Assembly (NCBI RefSeq): GCF_029873635.1
Contig: NC_080419.1
Coordinates: 62,356,040 to 62,420,039 of the forward strand
Length of the DNA stretch: 64,000 bases
From: Malania oleifera
Taxonomy: Eukaryota; Streptophyta; Magnoliopsida; Santalales; Ximeniaceae
Reading direction: 5' to 3'
A program made the translations under genes and the position numbers. The stretch's first letter is position 1. Each line of letters opens with the position of its first letter. Positions 1-11,050 of the stretch are shown here, piece by piece. The notes below the pieces were generated by a model. The model worked only from the letters and a program-made list of their open reading frames with translations, did not search any database and was not told the origin of the DNA.

Positions 1-104
1 ACCTCCTCCAAGATTGTCCTCTTTATCCCCTCGTTGTTTGGAACACACAACCTGGTGCCAAACCTCAGCACGCCTCCCTCAAAGGTGTTAAAATCTGTAG
101 CTAA

Positions 105-320
105 AATGATGAGAATCAATAAGCACCATGGAAGGATCCATTATATGTTTCAGTTGGGCCTATCATCAGAGCGAGATCCAAGAAGATCAAAGAAATACTT
201 CACGGGCTGATTCAAGATATTTGGGCTTATTCAAAAATGGGGCACTCAAAGCATGGCCCAAAGAAAGATGAAGACTTACTAAACTTAATTCAAGTTTGTG
301 ATGGAGCTAATCTTGCTTAA
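105..320 (+). pseudogene. C-terminal tail of Ty3/gypsy polyprotein (broken)
   Basis: Reading from 105 gives NDENQ, an in-frame stop at 120-122, then APWKDPL, VGPIIRARSKKIKE and LIQDIWA, ending in a stop at 318-320. The pattern GPxxRxRxKK followed by a short helix and a Trp is what I know from the extreme C-terminus of plant chromovirus-type gypsy polyproteins, after the integrase. The same tail occurs at 37752-37950 and 38847-39060 (PITxSRxKKI), which links the three copies. No integrase core is present upstream inside the window. Confidence 0.65.
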
Positions 321-459
321 TGGCTCTAATCTCCTTATTAATAATTGTGTGCTAATTCAAATATGGGATTTGACTTAATGGTGTATTGCAAGGCAACTTA
401 GCTTGCATAGGTTTTTAGTAAGTTGTGAGAGTCATTAATGTGTCTAGTAAGTTGGTATA

Positions 460-575
460 TTTAATGTCCTTGTCTCCCATGTTTGTACGGGAATTGTTAA
501 GTATTTAATGTTCTTGTCTCCCATGTTTGTGTGGGAATTGTTAAGTGTTTAATGTCCTTGTCTCCCATACTAGCT
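460..575 (+). repeat. 44-bp tandem repeat inside family G LTR
   Basis: Units beginning tttaatgtcc/tttaatgttc start at 460, 504 and 548, giving about 2.6 copies with a 44-bp period. Each carries cttgtctcccat and, in the two full copies, gggaattgttaag. The array sits shortly before the TATA-like tract at about 585, so it lies in the presumed U3. Confidence 0.85.
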
Positions 576-936
576 ATATATATCTCACCATTGTAAGATT
601 GAAGGAAGGGAATAAAAATGTGAGGCTTTGAGGCTTTGTCTCTTCTTGGTTCTTTTGAAGAACTTTTCGAACTTATCGGGATTTCCCGTGGCGTTCACTA
701 TCGACTTATCAAACGGCTTTCCACCACCGTTTGTGGCGTCTTCCTTATACCAAGGTTCGTGTTTCGCATTAAACAACGGGTTGAGGTCGTATATACCAAA
801 GTTCTTGTTTGTCGTAAACAACGGGTCGAGGTCTACCATTCATATCTATCCAAAAAATCTGAATTTTAGCTTTCTTGGGCAAACATTCCAACATTGGTTG
901 TTGGGTCTCAACGCGTGTCGTTTGAGGTTCGCATCA

Positions 937-1650
937 TAGCCCCTGCTGCACCTTCTCTATAACCTCGACTAACTCCACATCACTAGCCTGCACGGCTTTA
1001 ATCCTCTTAAATAATGTCGGCTGGATCACCAAGCTATCAATGAAAGCCTAATGATTACCATCCACCAACTCCACTCCAAGACTTTCCAGATACCGTATGA
1101 TATGATGCTGAGCTATAACTATAGATACTACTACATGCTCTGACTTCCGACTCAACGCATCAGCTACCACGTTAGCCTTCGTTGAGCAATAGCTAACGGT
1201 GCAATTATAGTCCTTGATCAGTTCAAGCCACCTTCTCTGACTTATGTTCAACTCCTTCTATAAGAAAAAGTATTTGAGGCTCTTATAATCCGTGAAGATC
1301 TCACACTCTTCATCATACAAGTAGTGTCTCCAGAGCTTCAATGCATATACTACTGCCGCCAACTCCAGATCATGCGTGGGATAATTCTTCTCGTACTCCT
1401 TGAGTTGCCAAGAAGCATAAGCAATTACTTTCCCCTATTGCATCAGCACACATTTCAACCCCTTCAGCGATGCATCTCTGTAAATCACAAAACCATCATC
1501 CCCAAATGGGATGGTTAAAATCGAAACAGTGACCAGTCGGTGTTTCAACTCCTGGAAACTCTGCTCGCACTCGTCGTTCCAATCAAATCTCACACCCTTC
1601 CTCATCAACTATGTCAGAGGGCCAGATAACTTAGAGAATCCTTCCACAAA
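937..1650 (-). pseudogene. Ty3/gypsy RNase H domain (decayed)
   Basis: The minus-strand frame from 1251 to 1048 gives RRWLELIKDYNCTVSY and then KANVVADALSRKS, the hallmark end of the gypsy RNase H domain and start of the connection to integrase. The upstream part (1252-1650) holds the rest of the domain in broken frames with several stops. The reading continues to about 937 as a tail rich in E, V and Q that normally precedes the integrase zinc-binding domain. The enzyme would degrade the RNA strand of the RNA/DNA hybrid; here it cannot be made. Confidence 0.75.
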
Positions 1651-3096
1651 CTACCGGTAATACCCAGTCAGTCCTACAAAACTCCGAACATCCTGCACGC
1701 TCTTCGATTTTACATAGTCAACCACTGCGTCTATCTTACCTAGATCAACAAAGATACTACCCTTCGACACGACATGGCCTAGAAACATGACCTGATTCAG
1801 CCAGAACTCGCATTTCTTTAGCTTAGCATACAATTTCTTCTCCCGTAGTACCTGAAGTACTAACCTTAAATGATTCTCATGCTCTTTCGAACTCCTAAAG
1901 TATACTAGAATGTTGTTGATAAACACCACCACGAACTGGTCCAGATATTTATGGAAAACTTTGTTCATTAGTTCCATAAACACTGTCGGAGCATTAGTTA
2001 AGCCAAAAGGCATGACTAGAAACTCGTAGTGACCGCATCTGGTTCGGAAAGTAGTCTTTGCAACATCCTCCATCCTAACTCTCACCTGATGATACCCATA
2101 CCGTAAATCGATCTTCGAAAAGACCTGCGTTCCCTGGGGCTGGTCAAACAGATCATCTATACGAAGCAACAGGTATCGGTTCTTCACTGTTACCTTGTTG
2201 ATCTTGTGGTACTCAATGCACATTTGCATCGACCCATTCTTATTCTTCACGAACAATACTGGAGCTCCCCAGGGCGAAACACTAGGTCTTATAAAGCCCT
2301 TATCCAGTAGTTCCTGAAATTGCTCCTTCAACACTCTAAGTTTAGCTAAATCCATCCGGTATGAAGCTTTAGAAATCGGAGTCTTGCCTAGTGGCAACTG
2401 AATAGCGAACTCGACCCTATGATCAGGAGGTAACCCGGGTAAGTCTTTCAGGAATATATCAGAAAATTCGTTAACCACTCGGATATCTTCAAGTTTCAAA
2501 TCATCCCGTAGTGGTTCCTTCACAAAATCTAGGTACCCCTGACAACCATCCAAAAGTAACCTTCTCGCCTGTATAGCTGATAGAATATGTGGCGTCGAAT
2601 GCACACATGATCCCATGAACTCATACTTCTGCTCCCACGGAGGTCTGAACACTACTACCTTCCTAAGACAATCTATGACAGCATAACTAGAGAATAACCC
2701 ATCCATCCCCAGTATGACGTCAAATCCACACATGTCGTACACTACTAGGTTCACCGGTAGCAGCCTTCCCTGAATAATCACTGGGCAGTTTCCTAACATT
2801 TTATTATAGATCATCACACTCCCAGTCGGTGTAGCCATAGACAACTACTCATCCATCACTTGGGTTTCAACCCCACATAGTTTCACAAAACTTGCAGATA
2901 TAAAAGAATGGTTTGCTTTTGAATCAAATAAGACAACAACTCTATTCAAAAGCAATAACATGGTACCTGTCACCACGTCCCCAGCATGTTCCATATCTGC
3001 TGGAGTAAGAGGGTACACCCTCACCAGAGCCTTGTTTGCCGGATAGTTTCCCTGAGGCATCTGATTACTTCCCTGGTTTTGGCTCGATACAAGCAT
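1651..3096 (-). pseudogene. Ty3/gypsy protease and reverse transcriptase (inactivated)
   Basis: The protease begins in the 3096-2845 frame with VVVLFDSKANHSFIS, where the family has the catalytic D-S/T-G; here Gly is Lys. A stop at 2845-2847 separates this from a 397-codon open frame (2844-1651) holding the protease end ([12 protein letters not shown], residues 38-48), a linker, and the [15 protein letters not shown] (186-198), [11 protein letters not shown] (244-254), MPFGLTNAP (278-286) and FLGHVVSKG (354-362). The polymerase active site, normally FIDD, reads FINN at residues 308-311, so both metal-binding Asp residues are Asn. The long open frame is therefore a relic and not a working enzyme. 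Identity as gypsy RT is secure; the exact lineage is inferred. Confidence 0.9.
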
Positions 3097-3568
3097 ATCG
3101 CTCCTCTGTGCTTGATAGTTTTGAGATATGTGGCCTGATTTGCCAAAGTTGTAGCAGTTACCCTAGAACAACTGGCATTCACCATCATGCCATTTACGAC
3201 ACTTGGTGCATTGCACAGAAGATGGATCTCTCTGAGGACCCTGTCGTTCGGTATTCCAACGGTAACCCGAACCATAGTTCTTCTTCATCCACTGTCCCTG
3301 TCAAGGACCAGTCTAAGAACCAGAAGATACTAGCCTCTTCCTTTGTTCTTGTACCACCTCATCCCCCTAGAGGTCAGCCTCAACTATGGCGATTTTATCC
3401 ACCAGAATAGAAAACTCTCGAATCTGCAGCATACTCACAAGCCTGTAAACATCCTTCCTCAGACCCTTCTCGAACCTTCGACTCTTCTCATACTCTTTTG
3501 AGATCAAACACAGCGCGAAACGAGACAGCTCAATATATCTGGCAGCATATCTTTGCACCGTTAGTAAG
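3097..3568 (-). pseudogene. Ty3/gypsy gag fragment with degenerate zinc knuckle
   Basis: The frame 3558-3367 gives QRYAARYIELSRFALCLI, then a charged stretch RRFEKGLRKDVYRLV, matching the C-terminal half of plant gypsy gag. Further on, in another frame (about 3180-3120), CYNFGKSGHISQNY occupies the place of the CX2CX4HX4C zinc knuckle, with the second and third Cys lost. Gag would form the particle and bind RNA. The N-terminal half is absent because the sequence switches to an inverted Copia LTR just after 3568. Confidence 0.75.
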
Positions 3569-4974
3569 CTCTATAATGTGATTTTTATGCAAGCAACACT
3601 TAACAAGATATAATCACAAGTATGCTCAAAAGTGTATAAACAAGTTATTTCTTTGAAACAAGATATTCAAATCTCAATAATAAATCAAGGTTTCAAAGAT
3701 GCTGCAACAATATTCAAATTAATTCAAAAATATTTTTTTAATGAAATAGACTTAAGAGTTGTTTGAAAGATAATATAGCTTGTAAAAAATATTTGCACAC
3801 CAAAAATATAGCTATAGGAATCTTGCAATGACAATGCAAAAGATCCATAAGCTACTGAATTTATCCCAACACAAGATTTATTAAACATAAATCTGTGGGA
3901 TGACTTTGCTTAACTCTTCAAAATAAATAAATCAATCAAACAGGAGTAATGAGAGTATTAAGCAATCTATACTAAGCAATAGCACAAACAAGAACTCTCA
4001 CAAAGCTAAGATTGATCAAAAGAATGAAGGTATGAGAGTATTTGAAGTATTATAGGAAAAATAGGATTTTGAGTTTGAGAGGATTTTCCACTAATAATTT
4101 TCTTAATTTCTTGCTAATCCATACAAATGAGGCCCTATATATAGAACTTGGGAAAATTATGACCGTTTAGGACATGTAGGGTATTATTACAATTGTTTAA
4201 AAACAATTTAGAAATTTTAACCCTGTTTAAACATTTAACCTCGAAAAAAAAAAAAGCAACCCGAGAGTTTTCGAATGGCTGAACCTTAGTTTGGTCGCCC
4301 AAATAGACTCAGCTAAAAAAGCAGCTTTTGAACGTTCGGGTGCCCAAGTCTGGGTTCGGTTGGCTGAACCAAGGCGAAAATCATTCTATCCGTGCTTTGG
4401 TTGCTTGGACTATACTTTGGTTGACCGAACTCAAGTGTTCGGTTACCCAAGGGTAAAATGAACGTGAGGTTCGGTTGGCTGAGTTGGTAAGAACGATCAC
4501 CTTAGCAGGTCGGCTCGTGGACAGTGTGGTCAAATATGTTCGGCCACTTGAATCCAAGTCAACATGTTAACTTGTCCACGACTTGGGCGTCCAATGCGTT
4601 TTGAACACAAAGGGTTCGGTCACCCGACCTCTCTCATTTTTGCTTATTAAGTCTATTTACACTTCAATTTGTTCCCCTAATATTATAAGTGATTATGTGG
4701 ACTATTTTGTGCACTTGTGTAGGGACCTAAGGTCTCTTTAAAGTTTATGAGCTTACAATTAGCCTATATGCATGATATGCAGAGATTTATTACAGACATT
4801 TTTCCCTAATTACTATTACAGACCCAAATTGAATAATAATGAATTACAACATAAAATGATCATCAGGGTCTTTATGCTCTACTTTATGTGCCATCAAAGT
4901 ATTTGTGAATATAAACCTACACATAAACTAGATAACCATCAAATACTTGAGTATTTGTCATTATCAAAACCGGG
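3569..4974 (-). mobile_element. Inverted fragment of Copia LTR, same family as LTR C
   Basis: The reverse complement of this stretch aligns by eye with the LTR at 17768-21940: the segment 3590-3960 matches 21010-21320 (caagcacaagagtg-like, ctttgcattgtcattgc), the TATA region ctatatata near 4133-4145 matches 20776-20785, and 4510-4640 matches 18190-18330 (tggacaagt, aacatgttgact). It contains the same gttcgg/ccgaac clusters. It lacks the inner gypsy insertion found in LTR C, so it preserves the empty site. Neither LTR terminus is kept, so it is a truncated piece. The outer limits are approximate. Confidence 0.75.
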
Positions 4975-5399
4975 TGTGACCTATGAGGTCAATAGGGTGG
5001 AAATGTGTAGTGATATGAATAAATTTTGAAAATTTGTGGCTTTATCATCGGTCTTTTTGAAAATCGAGAAAACACCGTAAAAACACAATATTTGTGAGAT
5101 TTTTGAAAATATATTTAGAAAAAAATAAGACTCTGTCACAAAATGGACTAAATATGGTTCGTTTGGTCTAATTCTATTGTTTGGAACTCTAATCCTTTTC
5201 AAACCGTACGATTTTTGAAGGTTGAGACTCCTATCATGGCTCGGGATAAGGAGAGGAAAATAATATACAACAGAATTTCCCTTATTATCCCATTATGAAC
5301 TAAAAATAGACTATGGGAACCATGTAGGAAAACTCTTTTTTTTTTTTTTTGGATTTTTCAACATTTTTCTAATTTTTTAGGGATTTTAAAATGAAAATA

Positions 5400-5646
5400 A
5401 AAAGAAATACACACACACACACACACACACAAAAATATATATATATTAATCGGCACCTACAATTACATACATACATATATAACACGTAAATATTCCTATA
5501 TACACCTATACTAATAAATAAATATATTAATACACTCACATACATACATATATATATATATACACTAATGCACATATGTACGCACACACGCACACACACA
5601 TACACAAATACTTACTACATGTATATATATATATATAGACACACAG

Positions 5647-5679
<33 letters not shown>

Positions 5680-6115
5680 CACACACCCATGCTTATATGC
5701 AACATCCATGCATGTTATGTTTCATGCACATCATGTATATGCATCAATCTATCATGCATGCATCATAGATCATAACCCATGCATATTCACATACATCCCA
5801 TAAATCCCTGTCTAATCACATACATACATGCAAGCAAGCATCATTTATACATGCTTCACTCATACATATGCCCACATGCATTTTTATGCATTACCATGCA
5901 TACCTGTTCATACATTCATGCATGCCCACATCAACATGCATGAACATATCATGCATATATCCACACATGCTCTCATTCTTCCATACGTATACAAGAGCCA
6001 TGCATTCACACACACACACACACACACACCCATACACATGCCTTCATGCATCACACACCATCTCAAACATGCATGCATCGATGCATGTACACATCCACAA
6101 GGACACACACACGTG
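5400..6115. repeat. Compound (CA)n / (TA)n microsatellite with ATGCATGC runs
   Basis: Perfect (CA)n blocks occur at about 5409-5430, 5583-5600, 5640-5660 and 6008-6030, with (TA)n blocks at about 5548-5562, 5620-5636 and 5659-5680. Between 5700 and 6090 there are many catgcatg-type self-complementary octamers and tacata runs. Alternating purine-pyrimidine tracts of this size can form Z-DNA or cruciforms; that is general knowledge and nothing here proves it. Confidence 0.9.
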
Positions 6116-6185
6116 CATACAGATGCAGCAGGGGGCAAAGGAAAAAATAGAGTAAGGAAAATAAAAATAAAAAAGAAAGAAAAGG

Positions 6186-6480
6186 AGGAATAGAAGGGGA
6201 GGAAGAAGGGAGAGAGAGAGAGAGAACTTACCAGGGTAGGGAGCTGGTCGAGAGTAGGAGGAAAGAAAGCAGGAGAAAATAAGAATAAAAAGAAGAAGAA
6301 GAAGAAAAGAAAAAAGAAAGAAGATGAGGAAGAAGAAATAATAAGAAAAGGAAAGAGAGCTAGAGAGAGAAGAGAAGGGAAAGAGAGAGGATCAAACTAT
6401 CCCTTGAAAGCCCCATTGGAGGACTATTTAGAGAGAAAAGAAAGAGGGAAGATAAAGATAAAGCAAGCAGAAAAAAATAA
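6186..6480. repeat. Purine-rich GA/GGAA low-complexity tract
   Basis: Nearly all bases on the + strand are A or G, with a perfect (GA)n run at about 6211-6226 and repeated agaag and ggaag words. On the minus strand this would be a CT-rich leader downstream of the TATA tract at about 6760-6772, as in the other LTRs of this window, where CT-rich or GA-rich tracts follow the TATA box. Confidence 0.8.
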
Positions 6481-7030
6481 ATTTTTTTTTTTAAAGACGA
6501 GGTAGGGTAGTGCAGCTCTGGTGTAGCCATGAGAGTCGCATTGCCAGTGTGTAGAGGGTGGTAGGGTATGAAGGTGATGGGAGAAGGTGGATGATGCCAT
6601 GCAGGTGAGAGAAAGAGACAGAGGAAGTAATAGAAGGGAAAGAGGGAGGAGGGACCCCCTGCTAGTGTTAATGGCGAGGGGGTCATGACGCAACATGTGG
6701 GAGGAGGAAGAAGAGAAAAGAGGAGACATGCCAAAATGACATCATTTTGGCCTCCCCCATATATATATTTTTTCATTTTTTAAAACCTTGAAAAATGATG
6801 TCATTTTGTTTAAAGGCGCACACATGGGCGCCACGAGCAAGCGCACTCGCACATGCACCAGCCTGATTTTCTTTTCTTTAAAAAAAAAAAATTATTTTCA
6901 TTTATTTTATTTTATTTTCTGAAAAATATTTTAATTTTCATTTTTTTTAAAATCAAATAATAAAATATTAAATTTTAATTTTTAAAAAAAATTAAAATGT
7001 TGTTAAATAAAATAAAAAAAACATAGGGTC

Positions 7031-8120
7031 CACCAAGAAATGGTCAAGAGTTCCAAAAATGCCAAAAAATTACAGTATAAATGCTTTATACTATGCTTTA
7101 GATGCTAACGAATTTAATAGGGTTATGGCCTGCAAGACAGTTAGAGAAATATGAGACAAATTAAAAGTGACATATGAAGGAACAATAGATATTAGGGACA
7201 ATAGGATATATATGTTAACAAGGGAATATGAAACATTCAAGATGAATTCAGATGAAACAATATCAAGCATGTACACCAGATTTATCCACATAATCAGTTC
7301 CTTAAGGGCCTTAGGAAAAACTTATATTACCTATGAAATGATTAGAAAAATTCTAAGAGGCCTTCCTTCCATATGGGAACCAAATGCTACAGCTATCACA
7401 AAAGGTAGAAACCTTAAGAACACCTTTCTAGATGAACTCATTGGTTCATTACTTACTTATGAAATGACCTTAAAGGAAAGGAATCCTAAACCCAAACATA
7501 AAATATCCATTATATTAAAAGCCTCTAGTAACAACTCAAGTGAAGAAGAAAGCGAATCAAGCAACTTCGATCAGGATGAATTAGCATTCATCACTAAGAG
7601 ATTAGCCAAGTTCTATAAGAAAAATAAAAAGTTTCCTAGAAAATTTAACAAAAAGAAATCTGAAAAAGGAGAGACAAGTAGAAAAGAAAATAAAGGTAAG
7701 AATGAACCTCCTATATGCTATCACTGCAAGAAACCAGTGCATATCAAGCCGAACTGCCCGTTGCTCAATAAAGACAAGAAGAAAGAAAAGGAAGTTATGA
7801 AGGCCATGTGGGATGATTCAAGCTCTAGTGAGACGGAAAATGAATCAAGTGGACAAGAGATGGCAAATATATGCTTCATGGCGAATGACGAAGAGGTAAA
7901 TTCCTACTACGCTTCAACAAAATCCTACAATGAGTCTTGTGATGAGTCTTGTGATAGTTTGCCTTCTTATAAGGAATTGCAAGCTGAGTTGTTTTCCTTA
8001 CATAAAAGATTCATAAAAAATTCTAAGAGAAATATAACTCTGAAAGATCAAAATAAAGAATTAATGAAGCAACTTGAATCCTTCAAAACCATTAAAAAAA
8101 TAAAAAGACTCTTGTATTAA
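7031..8120 (+). pseudogene. Copia gag (N-terminally truncated)
   Basis: The reading starts at about 7031 with NYSINALYYALDANEFNRVM, a conserved part of plant Copia gag that normally lies about 70-80 residues in, so the N-terminus is missing. A TGA at about 7153 replaces the Trp codon of EIWDKL. The open frame 7167-8120 then carries VTYEGT, the retrotransposon gag core and, near 7717-7758, CYHCKKPVHIKPNC, a CX2CX4HX4C zinc knuckle that keeps all four metal ligands though the usual Gly is Val. After 7790 comes an acidic Ser/Glu-rich region, then a Lys-rich coiled-coil-like stretch. Gag builds the virus-like particle and binds the RNA. Confidence 0.88.
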
Positions 8121-8589
8121 AAAGTTAGAAGAGAAAGTAAATGAAATAACTCAAGAGTTAGGTAAAACTCATATAGATGATTCGAATAAAAAGAATTTAG
8201 AGATAAATGAACTTAAGAAATCAGTAGAGAATAAGGAGAAAATTATATATAACTTCACCAAAGGAAAAGAAAATTTTGAAAAAAAAATGATTGGACAGCA
8301 AAGACTACATGGAAATAAAGAAGGAATAGGTTATAATTGTAAAACAAATAAAAAGAGTAAAAAATTATACATTGGATACTTTGAAAAAAGAAGCCAAGCA
8401 CTATGCTAGTACTTCTTCAAACAACAAACATGAACACACCACTTGCTACATGTGGTGTCAAAGTACTTCTTCAATTGCCCACTGAAAAGAAAGTATGTCA
8501 AAGTTCAAGGAAAATGGAAAGTCAATAATGGAACTAAAAACAATACAAAGAAAGTTAAAAGAAATTGGGTTCCAAAGACTAGCACAATG
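8121..8589 (+). other. Copia gag-protease spacer, coiled-coil-like, frames broken
   Basis: Still Copia: from 8121 the translation is Lys/Glu/Asn-rich (KKLEEKVNEITQELGKT type), a likely coiled coil that extends gag towards the protease. After about 8360 there is a short run with Cys and His codons (cttgctacatgtggtgtcaaagt). No complete frame survives. SIRE-type elements usually have a long gag of this kind. Confidence 0.55.
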
Positions 8590-9760
8590 AATCCCTCATT
8601 GTAGGTATGCTTTAGGACTACACCGTCAACGGATAAATGGTACTTGGACAGCGGATGTTCAAGGCACATGACCGGTGATAGGACCAAGTTCACTACATTG
8701 TAACAAAAGGATGGGGGATACGTCACCTTCAGCGACAATGCCAAAGGTAAAATTATTGACATTGGGAAAATAGGTAAAGAACCTTCTCTTACCATTGATA
8801 ATGTGCTATTACTAGAAGGGTTAAAACACAATCTTTTAAGCATTAGCCAATTAAGTGACAAAGGGTTCGAAATAACCTTTAAGAAATAAAAATGTGTTAT
8901 CCAAAATCCTAAGAACAATGAAACCTTGTTTATAGCTCATAGGATAAATAATATTTATTGTATAAACCTTGAGAAGTTAGTAAATCAAAACGTAACTTGT
9001 TTGGCAGCAATGAATGAAATAAGTTGGTTGTGGCATAGGAAACTAGGTCATGCTAGTATGGACCTTTTATCCAAATTATCTAAGAAAAATCTTGTAAAAG
9101 GACTACCAAATACTAAATTCATAAAAGATAAGATGTGTGATGCATTCCAAAAGGGAAAGTAAGTTAAAACAAGCTTAAAAAAAGAAAAAATACATATATA
9201 CTAAAAGACCCCTAGAACTCTTGGACCTAGACTAATTCGGTCCAACTAGAACCTTAAGCCTAGGAGGTAAATAGTATGCTTTCGTAATAGTAGATGACTA
9301 TTCAAGATATACTTGGGTATTATTCTTAGCAAACAAAGATGAAACATGTGACATGCTAATCACATTATGCACGAAATTACAAAATGAAAAGGGCTATAAT
9401 GTTACAAATTTTAGAAGTGATAAAGGTAAAGAGTTTAAAAATAAAAATGTTGAAAAATTCTGTAATGAAAATGGAATAAACCATAATTTTTTAGCACCAA
9501 GGACTCCACAACAAAATGGAGTTGTAGAAAGAAAAAATAGAACCCTACAAGAAATGGCAAGAACCATGTTAAACGAAAATAATCTACCCAAATACTTTTG
9601 GGCAGAAGCTATGAATACAACTTGTTATATTATAAATAAGGTATCTATAAGATCAAGTATAGACAAAACACCATATGAATTATGGAAAGGAAGAAAACTC
9701 AATATTTCCTACTTTCATATATTTGGGTGCAAATGCTTTATTCTTATACTAAAGATGATC
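8590..9760 (+). pseudogene. Copia protease and integrase (several stops)
   Basis: The aspartic protease motif WYLDSGCSRHMTGD starts at 8638; the catalytic D-S-G lies at 8647-8655 and is intact. The frame is broken by stops near 8701, 8887 and 9160. The GAG-pre-integrase domain follows at about 9020-9165 ([18 protein letters not shown]), with the HHCC zinc-binding region damaged (CDAFQKGK where CxxCQ is usual). The integrase core runs from about 9270 to 9760: VDDYSRYTWV, RSDKGKEF and PQQNGVVERKN contain the D, D and E of the catalytic triad. The integrase would insert the cDNA copy into the host genome. A frameshift near 9745 links it to the next segment. Confidence 0.9.
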
Positions 9761-11050
9761 TAGGAAACTTTGATGCAAAGTTTAATGAAGGAATTTTCAT
9801 AGGTTACTCAACAAATAGTAGAGCTTATAGGGTTTATAATAAAAGGACTCTTACTATTATTGAATCAATACACATAACGTTTTATGAATCAAATAATCAT
9901 GACAACAAAATTAAGATTGATGAAAAAGAAGATATTTCACAAAAAGAAGAAGATCTTGAAATAAAAGAAGAAAACAATTATGAAGCTTCAAATGAAAACA
10001 TCATAGAAAATCTAGAACTACCTAAACAATGGAGATATGCTAAAAGTCACCCAAAAGAACAAATTCTTGGTGAACCATCAAAAGGAATAACCACAAGAGT
10101 CTCATTAAAAAATATTTGTAACCATTATGCATTTTTGTCTCAAGATGAACCCAAAAATATAGAAGAAGCCTTAAAAGATGATTCTTGGATCATAGCTATG
10201 TAGGAGGAACTAAATCAATTTGAAAGGAGTCAAGTATGGAAACTTATACCTAAACCCAAAGATAAATCAATCATAGGAACTAAATGAGTGTTTAGAAATA
10301 AAAAGGATGAAACTGGGGCAGTTATTAGAAATGAAGTTAGGCTAATAGCACAAGGCTTTAATCAAGAAGAAGGTATCGATTACGAAGAGTCCTTTGCTCC
10401 CGTAGCAAGAATGGAAGCTATAAGGATGGTTCTTGCCTATGCAGCCAATAACGACTTTAAATTATATCAAATGGATGCAAAAAGTGCTTTTTTAGACGGT
10501 TATATAGTGAAGAAGTTTACGTTAAACAACCTCCAGGTTTTGAAGACTCTAAAAATCCAAATCATGTATTCAAGCTAACTAAAGCCTTATATGGATTGAA
10601 ACAAACTCTTAGAGCTTGGTACGATAGACTAAGCAAGTTCCTACTCCAAAACAATTTTTTAAGAGGAAAGATAGATAGCACTTTATTTATAAAAACCAAA
10701 AATAATGATATGCTTATAGTACAAATTTATGTTGATGATATTATTTTTGGAGCAACTCATGAAGATTTGTGTAACGAATTTGCTACAATTATGCAAAGAG
10801 ACTTTGAAATGAGTATGATGGGAGAATTAAATTACTTCCTAGGATTACAAATTAAACAAGCTAAAAATGGAACATTCATAAATCAAACCAAATATATTAA
10901 ATACATGTTAAAAAAGTTGGATATGGAGGAAAGCAAACCCATAGGAACTCCCATGAGCACCTCAACAAGTCTTAACAAGGATGAAAAAAACAAGTAGATA
11001 CCAAGCATTACCGAGGAATGATAGGAAGCTTACTTTATCTAACGGCAAGT
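9761..11050 (+). pseudogene. Copia integrase C-terminus and reverse transcriptase (broken)
   Basis: From 9761 the frame reads FIGYSTNSRAYRVYN (integrase C-terminal part), then an acidic linker, then EALKDDSWIIAM where the RT begins at about 10160. Stops stand at 10201 (TAG) and 10285 (TGA). RT continues with GAVIRNEVRLIAQGF (10315 onwards), EESFAPVARMEAIR, and QMDAKSAFLDG; a frameshift near 10500 follows. The catalytic motif YVDD is intact at about 10729-10740 (IQIYVDDIIFG reading from IVQIYVDD). A TAG at 10996-10998 interrupts the thumb. Identity is certain; the enzyme cannot be expressed as one protein. Confidence 0.9.

Larger units (their letters stand above)
1..936 (+). mobile_element. 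3' end of a Ty3/gypsy element (family G): pol tail plus LTR
   Basis: The left part encodes the last residues of a gypsy polyprotein and the right part is an LTR ending in gcatca at 931-936, where minus-strand gypsy sequence of another family begins abruptly. The LTR contains a TATA-like tatatata near 585 and a stretch (aataaaaatgtgagg, about 612-626) that recurs in the two other family G copies near 38205 and 39395. The LTR start cannot be fixed, since no second LTR is present in the window. The left part of the element lies outside the window or is lost. Confidence 0.7.
937..3568 (-). mobile_element. Ty3/gypsy internal fragment (K): gag-PR-RT-RNase H, no LTRs
   Basis: On the minus strand the order from 3568 downwards is gag fragment, degenerate zinc knuckle, protease, reverse transcriptase, RNase H. 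The fragment stops at 937 in the spacer after RNase H, so integrase is missing, and at 3568 inside gag, so the gag N-terminus, leader and 5' LTR are missing. Sequence style (SRFAPY-like gag, FGLTNAP and GHVVS in RT, ANVVADALSRK in RNase H) resembles the plant Tekay/Del lineage, which is an inference from motifs. Both ends are junctions with unrelated elements, and neither shows an LTR edge of its own. Confidence 0.85.
4975..7023 (-). mobile_element. Probable LTR (J) rich in microsatellites
   Basis: The stretch begins tgtgacctatgagg at 4975 and ends aaaaaaca at 7023, about 2.05 kb, close to the other gypsy LTRs here. Read on the minus strand it shows a promoter-like region: two AAAATGA-type palindromes flanking a TATA tract (6731-6810), then a pyrimidine-rich leader, then a repeat-rich body. 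No second copy or clear TSD supports the ends (ccggg versus taggg), and the palindromic block shared by the other gypsy LTRs was not found. It could instead be old intergenic sequence. All reading frames here are repeat translations and not genes. Confidence 0.35.

Noticed and set aside
5369-6193. Open reading frames of 66-121 codons in the microsatellite region
   Set aside because: They translate CA/TA/ATGCATGC repeats into His/Thr/Tyr-rich or Cys/Val-rich strings in several frames at once; repeats without stop codons, not proteins.
6360-6776. 138-codon minus-strand frame with Leu/Ser/Pro-rich product
   Set aside because: It lies in a purine-rich strand where stops are rare on the other strand; overlapping frame of similar make-up and no family resemblance.
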